Positions 16,561-24,819 of a stretch of 33,086 nt of DNA are shown here, in pieces. The stretch spans positions 1-33,086 of the forward strand of contig LGYU01000017.1 of NCBI GenBank assembly GCA_001302245.1, given 5' to 3'. This DNA comes from Chitinophagaceae bacterium PMP191F (GTDB lineage Bacteria; Bacteroidota; Bacteroidia; Chitinophagales; Chitinophagaceae). How positions within the stretch are numbered: the stretch's first letter is position 1; each line of letters opens with the position of its first letter. Made by a program: the position numbers and the translations under genes. A model generated the notes under the pieces. The model saw only the letters and a program-made list of their open reading frames with translations, had not been told where the DNA came from and did not search any database.

Positions 16561-18267
16561 ATGAGATTTCGGAAATTGTCAATATTTACTGTTTCACTGG
16601 CAATAGCATCAGCAGGTTTATTTTCCTGTAAAAAGCTGGTAGAAGTAACACCCCAAGATGTGCTGGACGCAAAAAATGCTTACCAGAATGTATACGATGC
16701 CAACGCTGCCGTGATGGGTGCATACGGAAAGCTGATGAGCCTTGCCAGCAATTATGTAATACTGAATGAGCTGCGTGCAGACCTGCTGACCACTACAGAG
16801 AATGCAGATGAATACCTGCGGCAGTTGAGCGAGCATAATGTACAAGCCAACAATCCTTACGCCAGTCCGCGTCCTTTTTACGAGGTGATCGTGAACTGTA
16901 ATGATGTGCTGTACAATTTCAATAGAATGCTGCGTGAGAAAAAGCTGAAACAGACAGAGTACGATATGCGTTATGCCGATATTACAGCATTGCGCACTTG
17001 GGTATACCTGCAGGTAGGTATACACTTCGGTACAGTTCCTTATGTTACTGATCCGCTTTCTACCAATGACGATATCCGCAACATCAGCCTGATGCCCCGT
17101 ATTACATTCAACGAGTTGCTGAGCAACCTGATTGTAACAATGGAATCGCTGCCTTACCTGGAACCTTATACTTCCAGTCCTACACTGATTACCACAGTTG
17201 ATGGTTACAATACCAATAATTTTTTCATCAATAAAAAAGCATTGCTGGGCGAGCTGTACCTGTGGCGCAGTCAGCCGGGCGATTACCGCAAGGCAGCACA
17301 GGCATTTAAAAGTGTAATGGAAACCGGGGGAGCTGGTCAGCTATATCAACTGAGACTTACCGGTTCTTCCAAAGCAGACAACAATGACCTGGCAGTAGGG
17401 TATGTGCGTTACAGGGAAGAAGATGAAGGCATGCTGGTAGATAACAACGGGCAGGGATGGCGTTCCATCTTTGCACGCGGACAGGATGCGTTGTTCAATT
17501 ATGAGTGGATCTGGTTCCTGCCTTATGACAATACTTTGTTCAAGCCTGAGAATCCTTTCATCAACCTGTTTTCACCACGCGGAGGTTCTTACCTGTTAAA
17601 ACCTTCACAATCGGCTATGAACCGCTGGAACAGGCAGGTACAGAAAAATGATTTCCCGTATGATGCAAGAGGTGGTGTATTCAGCTACCGCACATTGGGT
17701 GGAAATCCTGTAGTGATGAAATACTTATACAACTATCTCGCAGGAACAGGTTTTACACCGGTAAGCCTGCTGGAAAAGAAAGGTAAATGGTTCCTGTATC
17801 GTGCTGCCACCCTGCACCTGGAGTTTGCGGAAGCTGCCAATCGTGATGATCATCATTACCTGGCCGACAGGCTGCTGAACCAGGGATTCCTGGGCACCAA
17901 CCTTAATAACAACGAAGGCTTTCCGTACAATTTTGATGGGCGTAAAAGCGATAACCCGCGCATTGCGGCAGACTGGTGTATGAACTCCGGGATCCGCGGA
18001 CGCGCCAACCTGTATTCTGCTCCTGTAGTAGGAGACAGTACAATAGCACTGGAAAACAATATCATCAGCGAAAGTGCATTGGAACTGGCGTATGAAGGAA
18101 AAAGATGGCCCGATCTGTTGCGTATTGCGTTAAGAAGAAATGATCCTGCATTCCTGGCCGATAGAATTTATGACAAACTGTTAAGAGAAAATAACGGACA
18201 GGCTGCAGCCGTACGTGCAAAGCTGATGAATAAAGATAATTGGTACCTGCCCTTTAAGTGGGAGTAA
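16561..18267 (+). CDS. SusD/RagB-family glycan-binding lipoprotein (second)
   Basis: The start at 16561 is preferred over the in-frame ATG at 16549 because MRFRKLSIF then opens a standard lipoprotein signal ending LFSC (Cys23), followed by KKLVEVTPQDV. The 568-residue protein carries the SusD features: a N-terminal stretch NVYDANAAVMGAYGKLMSLA, TPR-like helices around DITALRTWVYLQVGIHFG, and the C-terminal hallmark ALELAYEGKRWPDLLRIALR. It is about 70 residues longer than the first SusD, with added loops in the middle (around 300-400) that may shape a different binding site. It pairs with the SusC encoded just upstream. A 147-base structured gap separates it from the first pectate lyase gene. 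Confidence 0.92.
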   Translation: MRFRKLSIFTVSLAIASAGLFSCKKLVEVTPQDVLDAKNAYQNVYDANAAVMGAYGKLMSLASNYVILNELRADLLTTTENADEYLRQLSEHNVQANNPYASPRPFYEVIVNCNDVLYNFNRMLREKKLKQTEYDMRYADITALRTWVYLQVGIHFGTVPYVTDPLSTNDDIRNISLMPRITFNELLSNLIVTMESLPYLEPYTSSPTLITTVDGYNTNNFFINKKALLGELYLWRSQPGDYRKAAQAFKSVMETGGAGQLYQLRLTGSSKADNNDLAVGYVRYREEDEGMLVDNNGQGWRSIFARGQDALFNYEWIWFLPYDNTLFKPENPFINLFSPRGGSYLLKPSQSAMNRWNRQVQKNDFPYDARGGVFSYRTLGGNPVVMKYLYNYLAGTGFTPVSLLEKKGKWFLYRAATLHLEFAEAANRDDHHYLADRLLNQGFLGTNLNNNEGFPYNFDGRKSDNPRIAADWCMNSGIRGRANLYSAPVVGDSTIALENNIISESALELAYEGKRWPDLLRIALRRNDPAFLADRIYDKLLRENNGQAAAVRAKLMNKDNWYLPFKWE

Positions 18268-18283
18268 TAACAGGTAGCCGCCG

Positions 18284-18361
18284 GGAATCAGGAATCTGTA
18301 CACCGTGGCTGGTATCTCACCATCCACGGTGTGGAACCAGCCGGTACCATTAGCTGATTCC
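18284..18361 (+). repeat. nested inverted repeats between the second susD and the first pectate lyase gene
   Basis: An outer stem GGAATCAG (18284-18291) / CTGATTCC (18354-18361) encloses an inner stem CACCGTGG (18301-18308) / CCACGGTG (18324-18331). An alternative stem GGCTGGT (18307-18313) / ACCAGCC (18336-18342) overlaps the inner one, so two folds compete. All stems are perfect and no T-tract follows. This could be an mRNA-processing or stability element, a conditional switch, or a miniature mobile element remnant. Confidence 0.6.
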
Positions 18362-18414
18362 AGAATCACATATCCTGAATCAACCCTCTCCGTACTTCTC
18401 TCAAACACCACCTT

Positions 18415-19680
18415 ATGATGAAAGCAAATAAAATATTATTCCTGCTCTGTATAACCGGCATCACAACAGTAACAGCGCAAACGGCAGCATTTCCGGGCGC
18501 TGAAGGTTTTGGTGCACAGGCAACCGGTGGGCGTGGCGGTACTGTATATCATGTAACCAATCTGCAGGATTCCGGCAAAGGATCATTCAGAGATGCAGTG
18601 AGTGCACCACACCGTATCATTGTATTTGATGTGGCAGGGGTGATACGTATTGGCAATAAGATACAGGCTGCTTCTGATATAACCATTGCAGGACAAACTG
18701 CTCCTGGTGATGGTGTAGTGATATATGGTAACGGAATATCATTTGCATCCAATACCATTGTACGCTACATGCGGTTCAGGGGAAGCATTAAAATGTCTAA
18801 AGGTGCCTGCACGCTGGTGGCAGATGATCTGCAGAACGCCATATTTGATCATGTATCTATCCAGTGGGGCAGATGGGATAATCTGCATATCAAAAACAGT
18901 TCGCGCGTAACGCTGCAATACTGTATGATAGGAGAAAGTATAGAACCGCAACGTTTCGGTGCCCTGTTTGAAGGTCCTAAAGATGTAACAGTACATCATA
19001 GTCTCTGGATCGATAACCAGAGCCGTAATCCGAAAGCAAAAGCTGTAATAGAATATGTAAACAATGTTGTGTACAACTGGGGCAGCAATGGTTTTGTAGG
19101 CGGGCATTCTGCTGCCGATCATTACCAGGACGTTATCAATAATTACTTTATTGCCGGCCCTAATTCTTCGGGCAAATTCATTGGTCTGTTCTCTGCAACC
19201 GACCATGTATACCATGCCGGTAATTATGTTGACGATAACCGCGACGGACAACTGAATGGAAGAGCAGTAACAGATACTGATTTCACTGCTGCTGCAGCCA
19301 CGTTGGTAACAGTACGCAATACCAGCCCTGCTGTACCGGTTACCCAACATACAGCAGCAATAGCTTATGAAAAAGTAGCCGCAGAGGCTGGTGCATCATT
19401 GAAACGCGATGCGGTAGACAGCAGAATTATCGGCTACCTGCAATCAAAAGGCACACAGGGAAAAATATTTATGACCGAAGATGAAGCAGGCGGACAAGCG
19501 GCAATAGCTGCAGCCATGGCGCCTGCTGATAAAGATGGAGATGGCATGCCCGACGAATGGGAGAAAAAACATGGATTGGACCCTTCCAGTGCAGCAGACG
19601 GAAATCTTTTTACACTCGATAAAAACTATACAAACATAGAGGTGTATCTGAATAGTCTTACGGAAAGAAAAAGTAAATAG
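18415..19680 (+). CDS. pectate lyase-like protein (PL1-type beta-helix), exported, without T9SS sorting domain
   Basis: The 421-residue protein has a signal peptide (cleavage near TAQ-TAAF) and begins the mature part with the PL1-typical AFPGAEGFGAQATGGRGG. The right-handed beta-helix follows to about residue 300, with TIAGQTAPGDGV, IFDHVSIQWG (D145-H146) and NQSRNPKAK, whose R204 stands at the place of the RxP catalytic Arg of PL1 lyases, then VNNVVYNWG. Near the C-terminus there is a TSP3-like calcium loop, DKDGDGMPDEWEKKHGLDP. PL1 lyases split polygalacturonate by calcium-dependent beta-elimination. The protein ends at about 420 with no T9SS C-terminal domain, so a periplasmic or soluble exported location is inferred. 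Two ATGs (18415, 18418) are adjacent and cannot be told apart. The next gene encodes a larger relative 52 bases downstream. Confidence 0.88.
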   Translation: MMKANKILFLLCITGITTVTAQTAAFPGAEGFGAQATGGRGGTVYHVTNLQDSGKGSFRDAVSAPHRIIVFDVAGVIRIGNKIQAASDITIAGQTAPGDGVVIYGNGISFASNTIVRYMRFRGSIKMSKGACTLVADDLQNAIFDHVSIQWGRWDNLHIKNSSRVTLQYCMIGESIEPQRFGALFEGPKDVTVHHSLWIDNQSRNPKAKAVIEYVNNVVYNWGSNGFVGGHSAADHYQDVINNYFIAGPNSSGKFIGLFSATDHVYHAGNYVDDNRDGQLNGRAVTDTDFTAAAATLVTVRNTSPAVPVTQHTAAIAYEKVAAEAGASLKRDAVDSRIIGYLQSKGTQGKIFMTEDEAGGQAAIAAAMAPADKDGDGMPDEWEKKHGLDPSSAADGNLFTLDKNYTNIEVYLNSLTERKSK

Positions 19681-19732
19681 AGACATTTCAGTCACCGCTG
19701 TTTATTACTGATCTTATATAACCACTTTTGCT

Positions 19733-22700
19733 ATGATGAAAACGATTGCTGCCTGTAACAGGTACAGGATATTCTGTATCTGCAGTATCATGCTGTTACT
19801 GCAATACCAAGCATCTTCACAAACACTTGCCTTTCCCGGCGCCGATGGATTTGGGCGTTTTGCCAAAGGAGCCCGTGGTGCATCTACACAGGAAGTATAT
19901 GTTGTTACCAATCTTAACGACAATGGTGCGGGGTCTTTCCGCGATGCGGTAAGTAAACCCGGACGTATTGTGGTTTTTGCAGTGGGCGGCATTGTAAGAC
20001 TGCAATCTGACATAGGTGTGGCTGCCAATGTTACCATTGCAGGACAAACCGCACCCGGTGACGGTATTGTGTTTTTCAATAAGCGTATCACATTCAGTGG
20101 GGCATCCAATACCATTTGCCGCTTTTTGCGTGTACGCCTGGGTGCTACCAACAACTCCGGCAATGATGCCTCTGGTCTTGCCAATGGTAAAAACATGATG
20201 TTTGATCACATGTCTATCTCATGGGGAATGGACGAAAACTTTTCTATTAACTGGGATAACAAAGGAAGTGCTCCCGACAGCATTACCGTTCAGAACTCCA
20301 TAATAGGACAGGGGCTGCATCGCGAAAACCACTCTGCCGGTGGTTTGATCCAGACACCTGATGGTGGTAAAGTAAGCCTGATCAGGAACCTGTATATCAG
20401 CAATAAAACACGTAACCCAAAAGTAAAAGGCGTTAATGAATTTGTAAATAACGTGGTGTACGACTGGGGTAACGGCAACAGGTTAGATACCAATATGAAT
20501 TATGGCTGGTCGGGCGATGCCTATATTATGGGTGGTTCTTCCGGCGTATCTGAAGTAAATATCATCAACAACTATTTTGTAGGCGGACCTTTAACGCCTC
20601 CTGATAAAAGCACTCCATTCTCAAGAGGTACAGGAACATTCAACCTGTATGGAGCAGGTAACTATTTTGACAATAATAAGAATGGTGTGCTGGATGGAAC
20701 GCTGGTGCCCTTCGATAACAACGGTTACCCCGGTATTGAAGCATCCGGTTTTAAAACTTCACCTTATAGCTATCCGGCCCCCATTCGTTTTACGGCCGAA
20801 CAGGCATATCAATGGATCTGTGACAGTGTAGGAGCGTGCTATCCGCGTCGCGACCAGGTAGATGAGCTGATGATAAATGAAGTTCGGTCAAAAGGTACAC
20901 AGGGACTGTATGTATATCGTGAAACCAACCTGCCATTGAGTAACGGCGGACTGGGTGACGTATTCAGCGCCAACCCGCTGCTTGATTCAGATAGCGATGG
21001 CATGCCCGATGTATGGGAAGATGCCAATGGCCTGAATAAAAACAATAAAAATGATGCGATAGCCTACAGTACCACCTATCCGCAATACCTGAATATTGAG
21101 GTGTACATCAATTCACTGGTCGCTACAGCGCCTCCGGTGTTTGTAAAACCACCTTCTAACATTACGTTGAGTGCTACTTCAGCAGAATTGCCTTCTCCCA
21201 ACAGTACCATTGTGATCAAATGGACTGATAATGCCAGCAACGAAGATTATTTTGTAATAGAGCGGTCAACTGATGGTACTAACTATACAGATATTGCTCA
21301 TCCTGCTGCGGGTTCAGTTACCTATACAGACAACAATGGCCTGTTGCCCAACATCACTTATTATTACCGTATCAAGGCAGTAGCGGCTGCCGGCGTTTCT
21401 GCTTACAGTACGCCGGTATCCATAAAAACTCCACCTATACCTACAGCGCCTTCGCTGGCTTCAGGACCAACACCTGCAAACGGGTTCCAGTATGTGGAAC
21501 TGGTTTCAGGAAAGGTTACTTTAAAATGGTCGGGCAGCAGTAACACAGAAAAATATACCGTGTATTTCGGTACCGATCCTGCCAATCTTACTAAAAAGAC
21601 AGAGATCGCCTATACAGCCAGTCCATCGTATGATATAACAGGACTGAGCGACCTGGTAACTTACTACTGGCGTATTGATGCTTCCAATAGTAAAGGAAAT
21701 GCAGAAGGTGAAGTATGGTCATTCCGCACTACCAAAGTAATACCTGCAGGACTGGTTGGTTACTGGAGCTTTGATGAAACCGGAGAAGGTACACAGGTAA
21801 CAGACTCTTCTTCTTACCAGAACCACGGTGTACTGGGGCTTGATGATGACAACGTTTCTATTCGCGTACCCGGTAAGAGGAACAATGCGCTGGATTTTGC
21901 AACAGCATCCGAAGATAAATATGTGGTAAGTATTCCCAATCAGGATCAGATCTACCTGAATAAGGGGCCTTTCTCCCTTTCATTCTGGATGAAAGCAAAT
22001 GCATCACTGTTGCCGCAGGACAATAATACCAGTGCCTACCTGTTGTGTAAAGGATCTATTACCAAAAACACCACAACAGGTGCTACCGGAAAACGTTTTG
22101 ATATTGAGTTCAAGAACAAACAATTCCGTTTTGCACTGGATGACGATAATGATGCCGGTGGTGGCGGTAAAGATGAATTGCAGACAGATGGAACGCCATT
22201 CTTTACAGGCGATTGGGTACATGTGGTAGCCATCCGCGATACACTGAATAAAAAATTACAGGTATATCTCAATGGCGCGTTGGTAAAAGAATCATCTATT
22301 TCCAAATCGTTGTCGGGCATTGGTGAAGTAAGTGCATTGGTAATAGGCAATATCGGTGAACTGGAATTCCTTGCCTCTACCAACAAACCCGCTCCTTATA
22401 AAGGAATGCTGGATGAGCTGAAGCTCTATAACTATGTATTGACTTATCCTGAAATTGTTACATTGTATTATGGAAGTGCAGTGGCACAGAAACCTTATTC
22501 ACCATCTGCTAACAATACTACTGTTGACGGTATTTCCGATACTTTACGACTTACCTGGAAAGGTGGTGTAAATACTACCAAATACCGTGTTTATATAGGA
22601 ACAGATGCAGCCTCACTAACCAAAATGAGTGACAGTGTATCACTGGCCACTGCTGCCTGGACCATCAATACCCTGAAATCACAGACCACTTATTACTGGC

Positions 22701-24769
22701 GTATAGATGCTGTGGGTCCGCTGGGAACTACCACTGGTGATGTTTGGAGCTTTAAAACAGGATATGCAAAAGGACTGGTAGCGCACTATGCATTTGATGC
22801 CACTTCCGGTACTGTAGCATTTGACAGCAGCAGTTTTGCCAATCATGGTGAGCTGTTAAATATGGCCAATGCTAGCTGGAACAATGCCGGCAAATGGCAG
22901 AACTCGCTTGATTTTGGAACAGCTGCAGGTGGTACACGTTCTGCTATTACAGTGCCTGCACAACCACAGATAAAATTTGATGAAAATTCATTTACGGTTT
23001 CTGTGTGGATCAACATGGCAGCATACAGTAGCTCCAACAAATACAACGCCTACATTGTACATAAAGGTAATTTCAGCAATACCGATCCTGTCGCGGGAGC
23101 AAGAGCAGAAGGTAAATGGTACGGATTGCAACTGAACGACACCAAGCTCACCTTTGCCATTGATACAGGTGGCAGCGGTTCCGGTGCCAAAACCAATATT
23201 GATGTAACTATTAACTCCGGTACTTATCAATTGTTCAGCAAAGGCTGGATGCATGTGGTAGGTGTACGTGATGCAGAAAGCAAGCTGATAAAAGTATACA
23301 TCAACGGTGTGCTGGTCAGCACCAAAGCAGAACCCGGCGGTTCTGTTGGTAAAGACAATGACGTATTGTTTATAGGTGGCGATGCCGGTACCAATACGGC
23401 TGCCGCTTCTTATCACGATAAAATTGACGATCTGCGGATGTATAATTATGCATTATCCGATTCGCTGATCCGCAAATTGTATTATGGCACACCATTCCTG
23501 CAGAAAGCAACTTCACCGGTACCGGCAGATAAATCTGTAAATGCAGGCCCTGAAAAAGTAGTACTGGGCTGGACTGAAAGCAGCGGTACTGCACTGTCCT
23601 ATGATGTATATGTAGGCAAAAAAGCAGATAGCCTGGTGTTGAAAAAAGCAGGACTTACTGCCGCAACCTTATCACTGGATACACTGATGCCGCAGACTAA
23701 TTACTACTGGCGTGTAGATGCTGTGAATGCTACACAACGTGTAACAGGTGATGTATGGTCTTTCACTACGGGTAAAGATGTTACACCTCCTACGGTGATC
23801 ACCAAAAATATCACCGTCGATCTCAGTACCTCCGGTTCAGTAACAATTGCACCAGCCGACGTCAACAACGGAAGTAATGATGTATACGGCATTGATTCCC
23901 TGAAACTGGATAAAACCACTTTTGGCTGTACCAATATTGGTAACAATACAGTAACTCTGACAGTAAAAGATAAGAATGGAAATGTTGCTTCTAAAACAGC
24001 TATAGTAACAGTAACAGGCGTTAAACCACCAAGACCGGTTATTACCAATGCTGCGGACACTACTATCTGTTACGGAGATAAGATCACACTGCAGGCGGGC
24101 GCGATCAGCCAGGCGGCATCTTACCAGTGGTTCTACCAGGGAGCTGCAGCCAGCAATGCCAAGCTGGTTAATTATACAGTAAACAATGCAGGTATGTACA
24201 AGCTCATTGCTGTATCGGCACAAACCTGTGTATCTGATACCTCACTGCCGGTAGTGGTTCGGTTCGATGCAGATACCGCCATTACACTAAGCAGTAATGT
24301 TACTATCAGCAGGGGAGCAAGTACAGAATTGACTGCATCCGGTTCGGCGGGCAACTTTACCTGGTTACCGGTGATCAGCATCAGCGCTGCAACAGGTAAT
24401 AAGGTTACTGTAAACCCGGTCAACACTATAAAGTATACCGCTATCCTTACCAATAACAGAGGCTGTAAATCTTCCAAATCGGTACTGGTAACAGTAACTG
24501 ATAAACCAACCGTTGAATACAACAATGTACTTACACCCAATGGTGATGGCGTAAATGATAGACTGGTGTTCAAAAACCTGGCAGGCTATCCCAATAACCA
24601 GTTGCAGATATTTGATGCTGCAGGCAAACTGGTATACCGTAAAACTGGTTACGGTAATGACTGGGATGGCAGATTAAATGGTACACCGCTGGCAAATGGT
24701 ACGTATTATTTTGTACTGACGGTAAATAATGTACAGTTGGTAAAAGGTTCCGTAACGATTGTTCACTAA
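19733..24769 (+). CDS. giant multidomain PL1-type pectate lyase with Fn3-like/LamG-like modules and T9SS type B C-terminal domain
   Basis: The 1678-residue protein has a signal peptide (to about 29) and a PL1-like beta-helix at 30-350 (AFPGADGFGRFAKGARG, TIAGQTAPGDGI, MFDHMSISWG with D158-H159, R227 in KTRNPKVK, VNNVVYDWG). A TSP3-like loop DSDSDGMPDVWED follows near 421. Then come Fn3 (470-566), an Fn3-like repeat (571-668), a LamG/ConA-like domain (673-914), Fn3-like (919-1010), LamG-like (1013-1254), Fn3-like (1256-1346), a HYR-like domain (1348-1429), two Ig/PKD-like stretches, and the gliding-motility-type (CHU_C, T9SS type B) domain at 1596-1678 with VLTPNGDGVNDRLVF and VYRKTGYGNDWDGRLNG. 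The protein should be exported by T9SS and held at the cell surface, where it cuts pectin outside the cell. The Fn3-like plus LamG-like block is duplicated internally. A PorP/SprF-like gene follows directly. Confidence 0.92.
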   Translation: MMKTIAACNRYRIFCICSIMLLLQYQASSQTLAFPGADGFGRFAKGARGASTQEVYVVTNLNDNGAGSFRDAVSKPGRIVVFAVGGIVRLQSDIGVAANVTIAGQTAPGDGIVFFNKRITFSGASNTICRFLRVRLGATNNSGNDASGLANGKNMMFDHMSISWGMDENFSINWDNKGSAPDSITVQNSIIGQGLHRENHSAGGLIQTPDGGKVSLIRNLYISNKTRNPKVKGVNEFVNNVVYDWGNGNRLDTNMNYGWSGDAYIMGGSSGVSEVNIINNYFVGGPLTPPDKSTPFSRGTGTFNLYGAGNYFDNNKNGVLDGTLVPFDNNGYPGIEASGFKTSPYSYPAPIRFTAEQAYQWICDSVGACYPRRDQVDELMINEVRSKGTQGLYVYRETNLPLSNGGLGDVFSANPLLDSDSDGMPDVWEDANGLNKNNKNDAIAYSTTYPQYLNIEVYINSLVATAPPVFVKPPSNITLSATSAELPSPNSTIVIKWTDNASNEDYFVIERSTDGTNYTDIAHPAAGSVTYTDNNGLLPNITYYYRIKAVAAAGVSAYSTPVSIKTPPIPTAPSLASGPTPANGFQYVELVSGKVTLKWSGSSNTEKYTVYFGTDPANLTKKTEIAYTASPSYDITGLSDLVTYYWRIDASNSKGNAEGEVWSFRTTKVIPAGLVGYWSFDETGEGTQVTDSSSYQNHGVLGLDDDNVSIRVPGKRNNALDFATASEDKYVVSIPNQDQIYLNKGPFSLSFWMKANASLLPQDNNTSAYLLCKGSITKNTTTGATGKRFDIEFKNKQFRFALDDDNDAGGGGKDELQTDGTPFFTGDWVHVVAIRDTLNKKLQVYLNGALVKESSISKSLSGIGEVSALVIGNIGELEFLASTNKPAPYKGMLDELKLYNYVLTYPEIVTLYYGSAVAQKPYSPSANNTTVDGISDTLRLTWKGGVNTTKYRVYIGTDAASLTKMSDSVSLATAAWTINTLKSQTTYYWRIDAVGPLGTTTGDVWSFKTGYAKGLVAHYAFDATSGTVAFDSSSFANHGELLNMANASWNNAGKWQNSLDFGTAAGGTRSAITVPAQPQIKFDENSFTVSVWINMAAYSSSNKYNAYIVHKGNFSNTDPVAGARAEGKWYGLQLNDTKLTFAIDTGGSGSGAKTNIDVTINSGTYQLFSKGWMHVVGVRDAESKLIKVYINGVLVSTKAEPGGSVGKDNDVLFIGGDAGTNTAAASYHDKIDDLRMYNYALSDSLIRKLYYGTPFLQKATSPVPADKSVNAGPEKVVLGWTESSGTALSYDVYVGKKADSLVLKKAGLTAATLSLDTLMPQTNYYWRVDAVNATQRVTGDVWSFTTGKDVTPPTVITKNITVDLSTSGSVTIAPADVNNGSNDVYGIDSLKLDKTTFGCTNIGNNTVTLTVKDKNGNVASKTAIVTVTGVKPPRPVITNAADTTICYGDKITLQAGAISQAASYQWFYQGAAASNAKLVNYTVNNAGMYKLIAVSAQTCVSDTSLPVVVRFDADTAITLSSNVTISRGASTELTASGSAGNFTWLPVISISAATGNKVTVNPVNTIKYTAILTNNRGCKSSKSVLVTVTDKPTVEYNNVLTPNGDGVNDRLVFKNLAGYPNNQLQIFDAAGKLVYRKTGYGNDWDGRLNGTPLANGTYYFVLTVNNVQLVKGSVTIVH

Positions 24770-24779
24770 AAAAATCACT

Positions 24780-24805
24780 TGCATGGCAGAGCTTTCTGCC
24801 ATGCA
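24780..24805. repeat. perfect 11-bp hairpin between the T9SS lyase and the PorP/SprF-like gene
   Basis: TGCATGGCAGA (24780-24790) pairs exactly with TCTGCCATGCA (24795-24805) around GCTT. No T-tract follows on the plus strand; on the minus strand a T-run (complement of 24768-24775) does follow. In plus-strand mRNA it may act as a processing or stabilising element rather than a terminator, so the downstream gene is probably still co-transcribed. Confidence 0.6.
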
Positions 24806-24819
24806 TTAAACTCTGCGAT

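Noticed and set aside
18739-19350. 203-codon minus-strand frame opposite the first pectate lyase
   Set aside because: The plus strand carries a clear PL1-type protein with all its motifs; the antisense frame is a codon-bias shadow.
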